A DNA stretch of 48,762 bases from an uncultured Oscillospiraceae bacterium (GTDB lineage Bacteria > Bacillota > Clostridia > Oscillospirales > Acutalibacteraceae). The notes under the pieces are model-generated. The model worked only from the letters and a program-made list of their open reading frames with translations. It was not told the DNA's origin and ran no database searches. A program made the translations under genes and the position numbers. Below are positions 7,676 to 15,300 of the stretch, piece after piece; position 1 is the first letter of the stretch, and every line of letters begins with the position of its first letter. Where the stretch lies: contig CABULH010000025.1 in NCBI GenBank assembly GCA_902492455.1, forward strand, positions 1-48,762, read 5' to 3'.

Positions 7676-8269
7676 CTAGCGTACGATTTCCGCACCGGCC
7701 CGGACGAACATCTGCTGGGCGCTCTTAGCCAAAATATCCGCCGCCTGGGCCGGAGGGAGAATTGCCAGCGCCGTGGACAGCTGCTGGAGCTTCTGCATTT
7801 CCCCATCCGGTTTCGCCGGCTTCAAGTCGTCGTACATCTTTTCCAGCAGCCGCAGAAGCTGCTGGTTGGTGGCCTCCCGGGACTGGACGATAGCCTGGAC
7901 AGCTTCTCCACGGGAGGTGTCCGCCGGAGCATTCATAGACGGCTGCCCCGGTTCCATCCGCTCCACTGCCTGAATGGCCTCGTGGAGATAGGCTGTGTCG
8001 CTGATAATCCGATCTATCCGGGTCAGCACATACTCCATGGTGCACTCTGTTGGCTGTTCAGCGGTTTCCTCCGACAGAACAGCCGCTGTATTTTTATTAT
8101 CTTCCATTTTCGTATCCTCCCAATCTATGATCGGCGGACACGCCAGGCAGATGGTGTTTTCGTCTACAAAGCGTGCCCGCCCATTTTTCACGAGCCCTTT
8201 GGCCCGTTTCGGATAGGTCGCTCCATAAGCGTTTCCCTGCTCATCCACAATGGTGATGTTTTTTTCCAT
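7676..8269 (-). CDS. Uncharacterised protein with a possible RRXRR/PLMP-like N-terminal domain
   Basis: A 197-residue protein of unknown function. Residues 1-46 form a compact module (IVDEQGN, then P20-K-R-A-K-G-L-V-K-N-G-R-A-R-F-V-D, then NTICLACPP) whose D..G...P.RA..L...GRA..V...TI.L spacing resembles the RRXRR or PLMP domain found at the N-terminus of IscB-like and HNH nucleases. No nuclease domain follows. The rest is acidic then helical (MEYVLTRIDRIISDTAYLHEAIQAVERM, ATNQQLLRLLEKMYDDL) and probably a coiled coil. A GTG seven codons upstream is in frame, but its codons overlap the GGGAGGGG ribosome site, so the ATG at 8269 was chosen. Preceded by a short duplicated leader ORF. Confidence 0.55.
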   Translation of the reverse strand: MEKNITIVDEQGNAYGATYPKRAKGLVKNGRARFVDENTICLACPPIIDWEDTKMEDNKNTAAVLSEETAEQPTECTMEYVLTRIDRIISDTAYLHEAIQAVERMEPGQPSMNAPADTSRGEAVQAIVQSREATNQQLLRLLEKMYDDLKPAKPDGEMQKLQQLSTALAILPPAQAADILAKSAQQMFVRAGAEIVR

Positions 8270-8303
8270 GGGTGTCGTCCCCTCCCTCACAGATGCTGCA
8301 AGG

Positions 8304-8330
8304 TCAACTGCGGACGCCGTTTTTTCTCAT
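8304..8330 (-). other. Duplicated translation start with an 8-codon upstream ORF
   Basis: Sixty-one bases upstream of the start at 8269 the block GGGGACGRCACCCATG recurs (8328-8343 against 8267-8282, 15 of 16 identical), followed in both cases by an A-run. The upstream copy opens an ORF, MRKNGVRS, that ends at 8304. It may be a leader peptide or the relic of a small tandem duplication of the ribosome site. Confidence 0.4.
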
Positions 8331-8356
8331 GGGTGCCGTCCCCGCTCCGCAGCTTC

Positions 8357-8386
8357 AGTATACCAGATGGGGATAGAGAAAAACAA
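8357..8386 (-). promoter_or_regulatory. Promoter of the 7676-8269 gene
   Basis: Minus-strand TATACT (8357-8362) preceded by TGG (extended -10) and TTGTTT (8381-8386) at 18 bases. The transcript would include the short upstream ORF at 8304-8330. Confidence 0.45.
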
Positions 8387-8400
8387 CTGTTCAAACCCAC

Positions 8401-8433
8401 AAAAAACCGGCCGTCATTTTGACGGCCGGTTTT
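8401..8433 (-). terminator. Terminator of the SNF2 helicase gene
   Basis: CCGGCCGTCA (8407-8416) pairs with TGACGGCCGG (8420-8429) around a three-base loop, flanked by an A-run and T-run that extend the stem. On the minus strand the hairpin ends in six T residues, 14 bases after the helicase stop codon. Confidence 0.85.
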
Positions 8434-8446
8434 CCCGCTCCCGGCA

Positions 8447-11400
8447 TTATCCGAAAACTTCCATCAGCTCGTCGGCAGTCATGGCGGAGAGGATGCCCTC
8501 GCCCTCCCGAACCACCGCGTCGGCCAGCTCTCGCTTGCTTTCCTGGAGCCGCAGAATCTTTTCCTCCACCGTGCCGGCGGCGATCAGCTTGTATACCTGC
8601 ACACTGTTTTTCTGCCCGATCCGGTGAGCCCGGTCGGTAGCCTGGTTTTGGGCGGAAACATTCCACCAGGGATCATAGTGAATCACCACGTCCGCCCCTG
8701 TCAGGTTGAGACCGGTCCCCCCCGCCTTGAGAGAGATGAGAAACACTTCTGTCTCGTCCCGGTTGAAGCTTTCCACCATGGCGGCCCGCTTCTCCTTGGG
8801 GGTGGAGCCCTGCAGCACATAATACCGCAGTCCCTCCGCCTCCAGCCGGTTCCGGATAATTTCCAGCATGGAGGTGAACTGGGAGAACAGCAGCACCTTA
8901 TGTCCCGCGGCGGCAGCCTCGTTGAGCAGCTCCATACAGCTTTCCAGCTTGGCGCTGCCGCCGTCGTAGTTTTCATAGCAGAGCGCCGGATCACAGCAAA
9001 TCTGCCGCAGCCGGGTGAGCATGGCGAGAACCGCCATGCGGTTGGTTTCTCCCGCTCCCGACTGAGCCAGCCGCTGCCGGGCCTCCAGGGCGTTGGCAGC
9101 ATAGAGCTTCTGCTGCTCCTCCTCCATGGAGACAGTGAGCACCGTTTCGGTTTTGGGCGGCAGTTCCCCCAGCACCTCCCGCTTGAGCCGCCGGAGAATA
9201 AAGGGCGCGGTCATCCGGCTGAGCCGTTCCAGGGCAGCTTGGTCGCCGTTTTTCACGATTGGGCTTTCAAACCGTTCCCGGAAACGATTGTAGGAATACA
9301 GAAAACCGGGCATGAGAAAATCAAAAATACTCCACAGTTCGCTGAGCCGGTTCTCGACGGGAGTGCCGGTGAGGGCAAACCGCTGGATGCTCTGCACCGC
9401 CTTCACCGCCCGGGCGTTCTGGGTGGTGTGATTTTTGATATACTGGGCCTCGTCCAGAATATGATAACGGAACACCCGCCCCTGATACTGCTCGATGTCC
9501 CGTTTCAGCAAATCGTAAGAAGTGATCGCCACATCGTAGCCCACGCTGCGGCGGATAGCCTGAGCCCGCTCCTCCGCGTCTCCCAGAATCGGCAGCACGG
9601 TGAGTTCAGGGGCAAAACGGCGAATCTCCGCCTCCCAGTTGAGAACCAGGGAAGCGGGGCAGACCACCAGGGAGGGGCGGTCGTTCCCCGTCTGACGGGC
9701 GTCCAGCAGCAGGGAGATGATCTGCAGGGTCTTGCCCAGGCCCATATCGTCGGCCAAGATGCCGCCGAAGCCGTATTGCTCCATGGTTTTCAGCCAGCGG
9801 TGGCCGGTTTTCTGGTAATTGCGCAGCACTGATTCCAGACTTTCTGGCACCGGGTAATCGCTGTCCGCCACCGCCTTCATATTTTTCGCCAGCTCCTTGA
9901 ACCGGCTGTCCCGGCGGAACTGGATGCCGTCGCTTTCTTGAAGGATCTTGTCCAGATACATGGCCCGGTACTGGGGCACGCTGGCCCGGCCGGCCTGCAG
10001 CTCTCTGCCGCTTAAATCCAGACCGTCGGCGATCTGAGCCAGGCCGGAGAGGGCGGTGCCTTCCAGCTGGATAAACTGGCCGGACCGCAGCCGATGATAC
10101 CGCCGGCTCTGCCGGTAGCTGGCTAAGACCCGGGCCAGCTCCTCGCGGTCCAGCCCCTCCACATCGAAATCCAGCTCCAGCAGCCCGCTGTCCAGCCGCA
10201 CCCCCACGGATACCGCCGGCGCCGGCGCCAGGCCGCCGCGGGTAAACCGGTCGGTACAGTATACCGCCGCCACCCGGCTGATTTCCTCCACCCCTTCGGT
10301 AAGAAAACGGTAAATGACCTCATCGTCTCCCCGAAGGATTAAATGTCCCTCCTCCGGCGAATAGGTGGGGAAATACCGCTGGATCACCAGCCGGACCCGC
10401 AGCTCCGCCAGCCGGTCGCCGTCGGTTTCCGCTCCTTTTTCCGGATAAAACTCCCTCTTCTCTTCCCCATAGCGGAAGAGGACCCGGGCGGTGACGGTCC
10501 CGGGATCGGGCGCGTCCAGGTATACCTCCGCTTCCAGATGCCGGGGAGCGAACTGCTCCAACAGATCCACCCGGCCGTCCAGGGCCACATAGGGCCTAAT
10601 GGCGGGTAGCACTCCGGTACAGAAGGCGGCCACGTCTCCATCCGCGATGAACAGGCTGCCCTGCCCCGCCTGCACCGCCGCCAGATAATCCCGCAGCGCC
10701 TCGGTCCCCTTTTCATCCAGCCGGTAGAAGGTCTGTCCGCAGTGCACGTAAAGCCGCCGGGCGCCCGGCAGACAATCGCACTCCTCTCCAGCGGTGAGGG
10801 TGAAGCCGCCCCGGGCCTCTGCCCGGTCCACCGCCGCGGTCAAGGGCGGATTTCCTTCCGTCAGCCGCAGCGGCGCGGTGCGCTGGCCCTGGCGCAGCAG
10901 GACCTCCCGCCCAACGTAAAGATCAAAAAAGCGATCCAGGGCGACGGGGGTTAGGGGCAGCTCCCGACCCATCCGGGGCATTACGGTGTGCCCCAGCCCC
11001 CGCATCCCCGCGGCGGCCTCCTCATACCGGTCCAGCAGGAAGCGGAGCAGGGGACGGGATTCTTCGTCAAAGCTGCCGGGATGATGGAGAAAACGCAGCT
11101 GCTTGCCGTATTCCACCACCTCGTGCTTCTGCATATCCGCATAAAATTTGCTTAAATCCTTGATAACATAAGGACGGGCCCCGCCCACCAGAAAGGTCAG
11201 CTCCGCCTGCCGATAACCCCACTGCAGCACCGGCGTCAAAGAAACCTTCTCCGCCTTGGAAGAGCTCTCTGCCACCATCTGAACCGCCTGTCCCGCCAGG
11301 TAACGGTCGATCATCCGCCGGGCCGCCTCGTCGGTCCGGGCCGCCGCGCTCTCCTGCCGGTTCAGCGGTTCGGCGCTCCCGGCCATGCCCGCCACCATAT

Positions 11401-11704
11401 CGGCGTAATATTTGTGGACCATCACCGCCACAATGTGCTTGCAGGCCCCTTCCTCCTGATGAAAGGGCTCGCATTCACAGGCGTAATAATCCGCCTCCCC
11501 CTCCTCGTCAAAGCCGATTTCCACCTGAAAGCTGCCGTCCCGAGCATCATTTTCCACCTGGGCGGTGATAAACTCAGGATAAAACTCGCCTGCTTCCCGC
11601 TGGAAACGCCGCACCTTGCCCGCGTTGTAGCACTCCACGCCTCGCAGATAGGCGCGGCGGCCCGCCGCTTCCATACTGATTTTTTTCAGGGAGAATAAGG
11701 CCAT
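8447..11704 (-). CDS. SWIM zinc-finger SNF2-family helicase/ATPase
   Basis: A 1085-residue DNA-dependent ATPase of the bacterial SNF2/HepA type. Domains in order: N-terminal SWIM finger (Cys76-x-Cys78 ... Cys88-x-His90), a long SNF2-associated region (about residues 150-600), SNF2 N-terminal helicase core with ADDMGLGKT (Lys658), DEAQ box (751-754) and LTGTPVENRLSELWSIFDFL, then a C-terminal helicase domain with VLLFSQFTSML, LQGSTPKEKR, GGTGLNLTGAD and DRAHRIGQ. This layout is typical of full-length Firmicutes proteins. Its cellular role (chromosome or RNA polymerase remodelling) is not established. The ribosome site before the ATG is GGAACGG-like and modest. Monocistronic, with its own promoter and terminator. 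Confidence 0.93.
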   Translation of the reverse strand: MALFSLKKISMEAAGRRAYLRGVECYNAGKVRRFQREAGEFYPEFITAQVENDARDGSFQVEIGFDEEGEADYYACECEPFHQEEGACKHIVAVMVHKYYADMVAGMAGSAEPLNRQESAAARTDEAARRMIDRYLAGQAVQMVAESSSKAEKVSLTPVLQWGYRQAELTFLVGGARPYVIKDLSKFYADMQKHEVVEYGKQLRFLHHPGSFDEESRPLLRFLLDRYEEAAAGMRGLGHTVMPRMGRELPLTPVALDRFFDLYVGREVLLRQGQRTAPLRLTEGNPPLTAAVDRAEARGGFTLTAGEECDCLPGARRLYVHCGQTFYRLDEKGTEALRDYLAAVQAGQGSLFIADGDVAAFCTGVLPAIRPYVALDGRVDLLEQFAPRHLEAEVYLDAPDPGTVTARVLFRYGEEKREFYPEKGAETDGDRLAELRVRLVIQRYFPTYSPEEGHLILRGDDEVIYRFLTEGVEEISRVAAVYCTDRFTRGGLAPAPAVSVGVRLDSGLLELDFDVEGLDREELARVLASYRQSRRYHRLRSGQFIQLEGTALSGLAQIADGLDLSGRELQAGRASVPQYRAMYLDKILQESDGIQFRRDSRFKELAKNMKAVADSDYPVPESLESVLRNYQKTGHRWLKTMEQYGFGGILADDMGLGKTLQIISLLLDARQTGNDRPSLVVCPASLVLNWEAEIRRFAPELTVLPILGDAEERAQAIRRSVGYDVAITSYDLLKRDIEQYQGRVFRYHILDEAQYIKNHTTQNARAVKAVQSIQRFALTGTPVENRLSELWSIFDFLMPGFLYSYNRFRERFESPIVKNGDQAALERLSRMTAPFILRRLKREVLGELPPKTETVLTVSMEEEQQKLYAANALEARQRLAQSGAGETNRMAVLAMLTRLRQICCDPALCYENYDGGSAKLESCMELLNEAAAAGHKVLLFSQFTSMLEIIRNRLEAEGLRYYVLQGSTPKEKRAAMVESFNRDETEVFLISLKAGGTGLNLTGADVVIHYDPWWNVSAQNQATDRAHRIGQKNSVQVYKLIAAGTVEEKILRLQESKRELADAVVREGEGILSAMTADELMEVFG

Positions 11705-11736
11705 GGAACACCGTTCCTTTCGTTTCGTATCCTATC

Positions 11737-11765
11737 AGTATACCGCAAAATCCGGCGGCGGTAAA
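11737..11765 (-). promoter_or_regulatory. Promoter of the SNF2 helicase gene
   Basis: Minus-strand TTTACC (11760-11765) and TATACT (11737-11742) at 17 bases, about 35 bases before the start codon. Confidence 0.45.
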
Positions 11766-11837
11766 GGGGAGAAAGGACGCAAAGTGTCTTTTTTGAAAAA
11801 AGAGCCTTCCGCACACTACATGAATATACGTAAAAAG

Positions 11838-11874
11838 AGGGCTGCTGCAAAATGAAACATTTTGCAGCAGCCCT
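11838..11874 (-). terminator. Terminator of the methyltransferase gene
   Basis: A perfect 17-bp stem (11838-11854 with 11858-11874) around an AAA loop; on the minus strand it is followed by CTCTTTTTA. It lies about 50 bases after the methyltransferase stop. Confidence 0.8.
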
Positions 11875-11926
11875 CCTTCTATTCGCAAAACACAAGCCGG
11901 AAGAAGCGATAACGGCAGACATCCGC

Positions 11927-12661
11927 CTATTTTTCCGCCCTGATCACCATGGTTCCCTCATTTTGATACAGAACCTTCGCCTTTCTAAAGCCCGCATTTC
12001 CCATCAGCTCCAGCTGATGCTCCAGGGTCAGGGGAATGTCGATGTGGACGAACCCATCCTCGGGCACCCCGTCCCGCTCCCGCCGGTAGCGGTATCCTTC
12101 CAGGCATAGGTCTTCCTCTTCCTGGCAGCAGGCGATGTAATCGCATTCGATATAGCAGCCGCCCTTCCGAATAACGCCGTATAGCCTGTCATAGACGGCC
12201 TGCTTTTTTTCATAGGGGAAATGATGCAGCGTCTCAAAGGACAGGGCCGCGTCGTAGCCGCCCTCACCAAAGGAACAGGTGAAATAATCCCCTTGGATCA
12301 GCCGGATCTCCCGGCCGGCGTATTTCTCCCGCAGCCACCCCAGCATATCGGCGGACAGATCGACCCCGGTGATTTTCAGGCCGGGGAACCGCCGGTAAAG
12401 GGCATCCAGCTCCAATCCGGTACCGCAGCCGATATCCAGCAGTGTAGTCAGCCTATCGTCGAAATAATCAGCGATATGGGCATATTCCTCCCCCCAGTTG
12501 CGCAGATGAACGTCATCGTATTGATCCAGCCTGGCGGTAAAAAAATCCGCCATCCCTTCCGCGGGTATTTCTCTGGCTTCAGCCAGCCAGCTTTTCAGTT
12601 CCTTCATATAGGCGGCCTGCTCTTCCTGCGTGCGGATTCTGCTCTGCAGCATCCTCTTCAC
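11927..12661 (-). CDS. Class I SAM-dependent methyltransferase
   Basis: A 244-residue Rossmann-fold methyltransferase. Motif I is LLDIGCGTGLELDAL, the acidic end of beta-2 is ITGVDLSADML, motif II/III are IRLIQGDYFTCSF and YDAALSFETLHHF, and post-motif segments follow (VIRKGGCYIECDYIAC). The SAM site is clear, but the acceptor is not: the small, acidic C-terminal part looks like a methyltransferase_25-type small-molecule enzyme rather than an RNA or DNA enzyme. It is monocistronic, divergent from htpG, with its own promoter and terminator. Confidence 0.82.
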   Translation of the reverse strand: MKRMLQSRIRTQEEQAAYMKELKSWLAEAREIPAEGMADFFTARLDQYDDVHLRNWGEEYAHIADYFDDRLTTLLDIGCGTGLELDALYRRFPGLKITGVDLSADMLGWLREKYAGREIRLIQGDYFTCSFGEGGYDAALSFETLHHFPYEKKQAVYDRLYGVIRKGGCYIECDYIACCQEEEDLCLEGYRYRRERDGVPEDGFVHIDIPLTLEHQLELMGNAGFRKAKVLYQNEGTMVIRAEK

Positions 12662-12695
12662 CCCTTTTGCTTATTCTGTAAAGATGTTTTCCCTA

Positions 12696-12724
12696 ATTAT
12701 ATGGGCGGGCGCTGTATTCGTCAA
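12696..12724 (-). promoter_or_regulatory. Promoter of the methyltransferase gene
   Basis: Minus-strand TTGACG (12719-12724) and perfect TATAAT (12696-12701) with a 17-base spacer. It diverges from the htpG promoter some 30 bases away. Confidence 0.6.
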
Positions 12725-12755
12725 GAAGCCGCACGGGCCGAGTTGTTACAATTTC

Positions 12756-12784
12756 TTAACAAATGGCGCAGATTTCCGTATTAT
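12756..12784 (+). promoter_or_regulatory. htpG promoter
   Basis: TTAACA (12756-12761) and TATTAT (12779-12784), each one mismatch from the SigA consensus, with a 17-base spacer. The expected start point near 12791 falls at the edge of the CIRCE element. Confidence 0.7.
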
Positions 12785-12792
12785 AGTAAATA

Positions 12793-12819
12793 TTAGCACT
12801 CAGATCAATCGAGTGCTAA
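12793..12819 (+). promoter_or_regulatory. CIRCE element (HrcA operator) before htpG
   Basis: TTAGCACTC (12793-12801), nine spacer bases, GAGTGCTAA (12811-12819): an exact match to the HrcA operator consensus. It begins eight bases after the -10 box and covers the start of the transcript, the usual place for HrcA repression. It predicts that the htpG-vanZ operon is HrcA-controlled and heat-inducible. hrcA itself is not in the window. Confidence 0.95.
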
Positions 12820-12845
12820 TATCATGATGACGAGGGATGACCTTC

Positions 12846-14732
12846 ATGAGAACCAAACAATTCAAGGCCGAATCCAAACGGCTGCTGGACCTGATGATCA
12901 ATTCCATCTACACTCACCGGGAGATCTTCCTCCGGGAGCTGATCTCCAACGCCAGCGACGCCATGGACAAGCTGTATTACAAGGCGCTGACTGAGCATCT
13001 GTCCGATGTGAACCGGGAGGATTTGGGCATTCAGCTGACCCTGGACAAGGAAGCCCGGACTCTTACGATTACCGACAACGGCATCGGCATGACCAAGGAC
13101 GAGCTGGAAAACAACCTGGGCGTCATCGCCAAAAGCGGCTCCTTTGATTTCAAAAAGGACGCGGAAGCCAAGGAGGACGTGGACGTCATCGGCCAATTCG
13201 GCGTGGGCTTCTATTCCGCTTTTATGGTGAGCGACTGCGTCACGGTGGACAGCCGGGCCTACGGCGCGGAGGAAGCCTGGCGCTGGGAATCCCGCGGGGC
13301 GGAGGGCTATACCGTGGAGCCCTGTGAAAAGGCCGGCCGGGGCACCACCATTGTACTGCACATCAAGCCCTCCACCGACGAGGAAAATTACGACGAGTTT
13401 TTGGAATCCTACCGCATCCAGGGCATTGTGAAGAAGTACAGCGATTACATCCGCTACCCCATCCGGATGGAAGTGGAAAAGAGCCGGCCCAAGGCGGATA
13501 ATGACAAGGAATACGAAACCTACACCGAAAACGAAACCCTCAACAGCATGGTGCCTCTCTGGCGGCGGAACAAAAGTGAGCTGAAGCCGGAGGATTACAA
13601 CCAGTTCTACAAGGAGAAATTCTTTGATTTCGAGGACCCGGCCCGGGTAATCCACAGCAGCACCGAGGGCGCGGCCACCTATAACGCCCTGCTCTTCATC
13701 CCCTCCCGCGCGCCCTACAACTATTATACCCGGGAGTATGAGAAGGGACTCCAGCTTTATGCCAGCGGCGTGCTGATTATGGACAAGTGCCCCGACCTGC
13801 TTCCCGATTATTTCAGCTTCGTCAAGGGGCTGGTGGACAGCCAGGATCTCAGCCTGAACATCTCCCGGGAAATGCTGCAGCACGACCGTCAGTTGAAGGT
13901 TATCGCCTCCCGGCTGGAAAAGAAGATCAAAAGCGAGCTGCTTTCCATGCTGGAAAACGACCGGGAGAAGTATGAAGCCTTCTTCAAGAACTTTGGCCTT
14001 CAGTTGAAATTCGGGGTGTACAACGATTACGGTCAGCACAAGGAGCTGCTCCAGGATCTGCTGCTTTTCGTCTCCTCCGCGGAAAAGAAATATGTCACCC
14101 TGGCCGAGTATGTGGGCCGGATGAAGGAAGATCAGAAAGCCATCTATTACGCCTGCGGCGAAACGGTGGACAAGATCGAGGGCTTGCCCCAGACCGAAGC
14201 GGTAAAGGACAAGGGTTACGAGATTCTCTACTTCACCGACGACGTGGACGAGTTCGCCGTCCGGATGCTCCACGATTTCCAGGGCAAGGAATTCAAATCC
14301 GTCTCCAGCGGCGATTTGGATCTGGATACGCCGGAGGAGAAGGAGGCCGAGGCCAAGCAGGCGGAGGAAAACAAGGATCTCTTCGCCTTTATGACCGAGG
14401 CGCTGGAGGGCAAGGTCAAGGCGGTTCGGCTGTCCAAGCGGCTGAAGACCCATCCCGTCTGCCTCGCCAGCGACGGCAGCCTCTCCCTGGATATGGAAAA
14501 GGTGCTCAACGCCATGCCCACGGACAACAAGGTCAAGGCCGACCGGGTGCTGGAAATCAACGAAGCCCACCCCATCTTCGCCGCCTTAACCAAGCTGTAC
14601 GCCGAGGATCAGGACAAGCTGAAAGCCTATGCCGGGCTGCTGTACAACCAGGCCCTGCTGATCGAGGGAATGAGCATCGACAATCCGGCGGCCTTCTCCG
14701 ATCAGATCTGCGGCCTGATGGCCCAGGTCTGA
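12846..14732 (+). CDS. htpG: Molecular chaperone HtpG (Hsp90)
   Basis: ATP-dependent cytosolic chaperone, 628 residues, a full-length bacterial Hsp90. GHKL ATPase motifs are present: LRELISNASDAMDKL, ITDNGIGMTKDEL, IGQFGVGFYSAFMVSD and GRGTTIVLH; the middle domain carries LLFIPSRAPYN, VKGLVDSQDLSLNISREMLQHD; the C-terminal dimerisation region follows. An ATG at 12837 is in frame but abuts the GAGGGA ribosome site; the ATG at 12846 has a spacing of eight and matches the family start (MRTKQFKAES). The gene lies behind a SigA-type promoter with a perfect CIRCE and is followed after one base by a VanZ-like gene. Confidence 0.97.
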   Translation: MRTKQFKAESKRLLDLMINSIYTHREIFLRELISNASDAMDKLYYKALTEHLSDVNREDLGIQLTLDKEARTLTITDNGIGMTKDELENNLGVIAKSGSFDFKKDAEAKEDVDVIGQFGVGFYSAFMVSDCVTVDSRAYGAEEAWRWESRGAEGYTVEPCEKAGRGTTIVLHIKPSTDEENYDEFLESYRIQGIVKKYSDYIRYPIRMEVEKSRPKADNDKEYETYTENETLNSMVPLWRRNKSELKPEDYNQFYKEKFFDFEDPARVIHSSTEGAATYNALLFIPSRAPYNYYTREYEKGLQLYASGVLIMDKCPDLLPDYFSFVKGLVDSQDLSLNISREMLQHDRQLKVIASRLEKKIKSELLSMLENDREKYEAFFKNFGLQLKFGVYNDYGQHKELLQDLLLFVSSAEKKYVTLAEYVGRMKEDQKAIYYACGETVDKIEGLPQTEAVKDKGYEILYFTDDVDEFAVRMLHDFQGKEFKSVSSGDLDLDTPEEKEAEAKQAEENKDLFAFMTEALEGKVKAVRLSKRLKTHPVCLASDGSLSLDMEKVLNAMPTDNKVKADRVLEINEAHPIFAALTKLYAEDQDKLKAYAGLLYNQALLIEGMSIDNPAAFSDQICGLMAQV

Positions 14733-14733
14733 T

Positions 14734-15243
14734 ATGAAAAGGAACCGGCTTCTCCTTCGCTGCCTGCTGTGGGGGGCGGTGGCCGCCTGGATGACGTTGA
14801 TCTTCCTGTTTTCCGCCCAGAACGGCGGGGAATCCTCCTCCCTCAGCGGTAAGGTGACCGATTTCCTGCTGCGGCTCTTTGTCCCTGACTTCAAGGGAAT
14901 GACCGCCGCCGACCAAGCCGCTTTGGTTGAGCCGCTCCAGTTTCTCATCCGCAAGGGCGCCCACGCCGGGGTCTACGCGGTGCTGGGGGTGCTCAGCTTT
15001 CTGGCGGTAAGGGCCCACGCTCCCCGCAGAGGGCTGCTGCTCCTGCTGCCCCCGGCCATCTGCCTGGTTTACGCCGCTTCAGACGAGTTCCATCAGTCCT
15101 TTATTCCCGGCCGTAGCCCGCAGATCACCGACGTGCTCATCGATTTCGGCGGCGCCCTGGTGGGGATTCTGTTTATCGCCGCCTTGCTGCTCCTCATCCA
15201 GCGGCTGCGTCGAAAAAGGTATTCCGACAGCGCTGCATCTTAA
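14734..15243 (+). CDS. VanZ-like membrane protein
   Basis: A 169-residue protein with four predicted membrane helices. VanZ family signatures are clear: LFSAQNG after the first helix, RKGAHAGVYAVLGVL in the second, and the DEFHQSFIPGRSPQITDVLIDFGGALVG motif across helices three and four. VanZ proteins affect teicoplanin susceptibility in enterococci, but most relatives have no assigned function. The ATG is separated by one base from the htpG stop codon, so it must be co-transcribed and probably translationally coupled, placing it under the CIRCE element. Confidence 0.88.
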   Translation: MKRNRLLLRCLLWGAVAAWMTLIFLFSAQNGGESSSLSGKVTDFLLRLFVPDFKGMTAADQAALVEPLQFLIRKGAHAGVYAVLGVLSFLAVRAHAPRRGLLLLLPPAICLVYAASDEFHQSFIPGRSPQITDVLIDFGGALVGILFIAALLLLIQRLRRKRYSDSAAS

Positions 15244-15262
15244 CTCCTGAAAAAATATATAC

Positions 15263-15300
15263 GAACTGGCCGCGATTCATTTCGCGGCCAGTTCATTTTT
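15263..15300. terminator. Bidirectional terminator between vanZ-like and lacI-type genes
   Basis: GAACTGGCCGCGA (15263-15275) pairs with TCGCGGCCAGTTC (15282-15294). It is followed by ATTTTTA on the plus strand and by a TATATATTTTTT tract on the minus strand. The regulator's stop codon touches its right edge. Confidence 0.85.

Noticed and set aside
12822..14570. 582-codon open frame on the minus strand opposite htpG
   Set aside because: It lies wholly antisense to an unmistakable Hsp90 gene and its translation is a run of Leu, Gly, His and Val without motifs, as expected from the codon bias of a GC-rich gene.
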